Of a stretch of 5,979 nucleotides of DNA, positions 5,590 through 5,979 are shown piece by piece. The position numbers and the translations under genes are program-made. Location: positions 1-5,979 of the forward strand of contig CALGTB010000115.1 of NCBI GenBank assembly GCA_937902285.1. The letters are read 5' to 3'. Positions within the stretch are counted from its first letter, which is position 1, and each line of letters opens with the position of its first letter. Source of the DNA: an uncultured Actinomycetes bacterium. Its GTDB lineage: Bacteria; Actinomycetota; Actinomycetes; S36-B12. The notes under the pieces are model-generated. The model had not been told where the DNA came from. It saw only the letters and a program-made list of their open reading frames with translations, and searched no databases.

Positions 5590-5979
5590 TCAGCCGGACA
5601 CGTCATGCTGCGCCACGACGCGGGTGATCACGCACTCGACGATGATCTCGCCGGGCACCCCATTCCGCGCCCCGTACTCCTCGGCACGGTCCTCACCCAT
5701 GTAGCGGCGCCCGATCCTCGTTGCCAGCGCGCGCACGGCGGCGAGGTCGTCGACCATCGACGTGACGACGTCGAGTCGCACGAAGGCGTAGGGCGGCTCC
5801 TCGAGGTCGACCAGGATGCACGCCCGGGGATCCGCGCGCAGCGACCGGGCCTTTGCCGAGTCCGTGTCCGTCTCGAATCGGAGCACACCGTCGTCGTCGA
5901 GGACGAACCACACCGGCGTCACCGTCGGCCGGCCGCTGGGGAGCACCAGCGCGAGTTTGCCCGTCCTCGTTCCGTGTCG
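5590..5979 (-). CDS. PPOX-class, probably F420-dependent oxidoreductase (N-terminus cut by window edge)
   Basis: The frame is open from the right edge to TGA 5590, giving the last 129 residues. GTG 5946 is not the real start: the upstream in-frame residues GTRTGKLALV belong to the family pattern GTRTGKLATV..GRPHV.PVWF. The visible part contains GRPTVTPVWFVLDDDG, SAKARSLRADPRACILVD and PPYAFVRLDV, then RYMGEDRAEEYG and PGEIIVECVITRVVA. This is the Rv1155-like branch of the split beta-barrel flavin/deazaflavin family (PF01243), typically about 130-145 aa, so perhaps only 10-20 residues are missing. Members are dimeric cytoplasmic enzymes that use F420H2 (some FMN) to reduce varied substrates. 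The substrate is not predictable here. It lies upstream of the Ig-repeat gene on the same strand, 110 bp away, with no sign of functional coupling. Confidence 0.9.
   Translation of the reverse strand, partial: RHGTRTGKLALVLPSGRPTVTPVWFVLDDDGVLRFETDTDSAKARSLRADPRACILVDLEEPPYAFVRLDVVTSMVDDLAAVRALATRIGRRYMGEDRAEEYGARNGVPGEIIVECVITRVVAQHDVSG

Noticed and set aside
5544..5979. Plus-strand ATG at 5557 with a good GGGAGG 6 nt upstream, opening a frame that runs to the right edge
   Set aside because: The frame is antisense to the PPOX gene, and its translation is rich in Arg, His, Asp and Gly with no recognisable motif. The PPOX frame shows clear family motifs, so the ribosome-like site is taken as chance.

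Overview
The window is very GC-rich, with codons ending almost always in G or C and GTG starts in common use. It carries an F420-type PPOX enzyme, an M15-like peptidase with an actinobacterial-style GYY beta-module, and a FAS1 lipoprotein. Together these point to an actinomycete (Actinomycetota); I cannot name the genus from the sequence alone.

Layout. Positions 1-1183 (minus) hold a secreted M15/ARB-07466-like peptidoglycan peptidase whose C-terminus runs off the left edge. Positions 1203-1243 form a perfect 18-bp hairpin, probably the terminator of the gene before it. Positions 1260-1859 (minus) encode a FAS1 (fasciclin) lipoprotein of the MPT83/MPT70 type. It is preceded by a good Shine-Dalgarno, a small inverted repeat and a sequence resembling a mycobacterial SigK promoter. 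Positions 1941-2390 (minus) encode an unrecognised 149-aa protein. A 127-bp divergent intergenic region (2391-2517) follows, with a direct repeat and two candidate leaderless promoters. Positions 2518-3288 (plus) encode a complete classical short-chain dehydrogenase/reductase (SDR). Positions 3278-5479 (minus) encode a large secreted protein with six tandem He_PIG Ig-like repeats and an unassigned C-terminal region; its 3' end overlaps the SDR by 11 bp. Positions 5590-5979 (minus) encode a PPOX-class, probably F420-dependent, oxidoreductase whose N-terminus runs off the right edge.

How the parts fit. Three of the six genes encode exported proteins (peptidase, FAS1 lipoprotein, Ig-repeat protein), so the region has a cell-surface flavour. 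The SDR and PPOX proteins are cytoplasmic redox enzymes with no evident functional link to them. I see no phage, transposon, CRISPR, toxin-antitoxin or other defence module, and no tRNA or rRNA. The most testable observations are the SigK-like promoter on the FAS1 gene, the divergent leaderless promoters flanking an AGTGTTCA direct repeat, and the He_PIG array whose last three repeats look recently duplicated. I do not find convincing evidence of an entirely new system.
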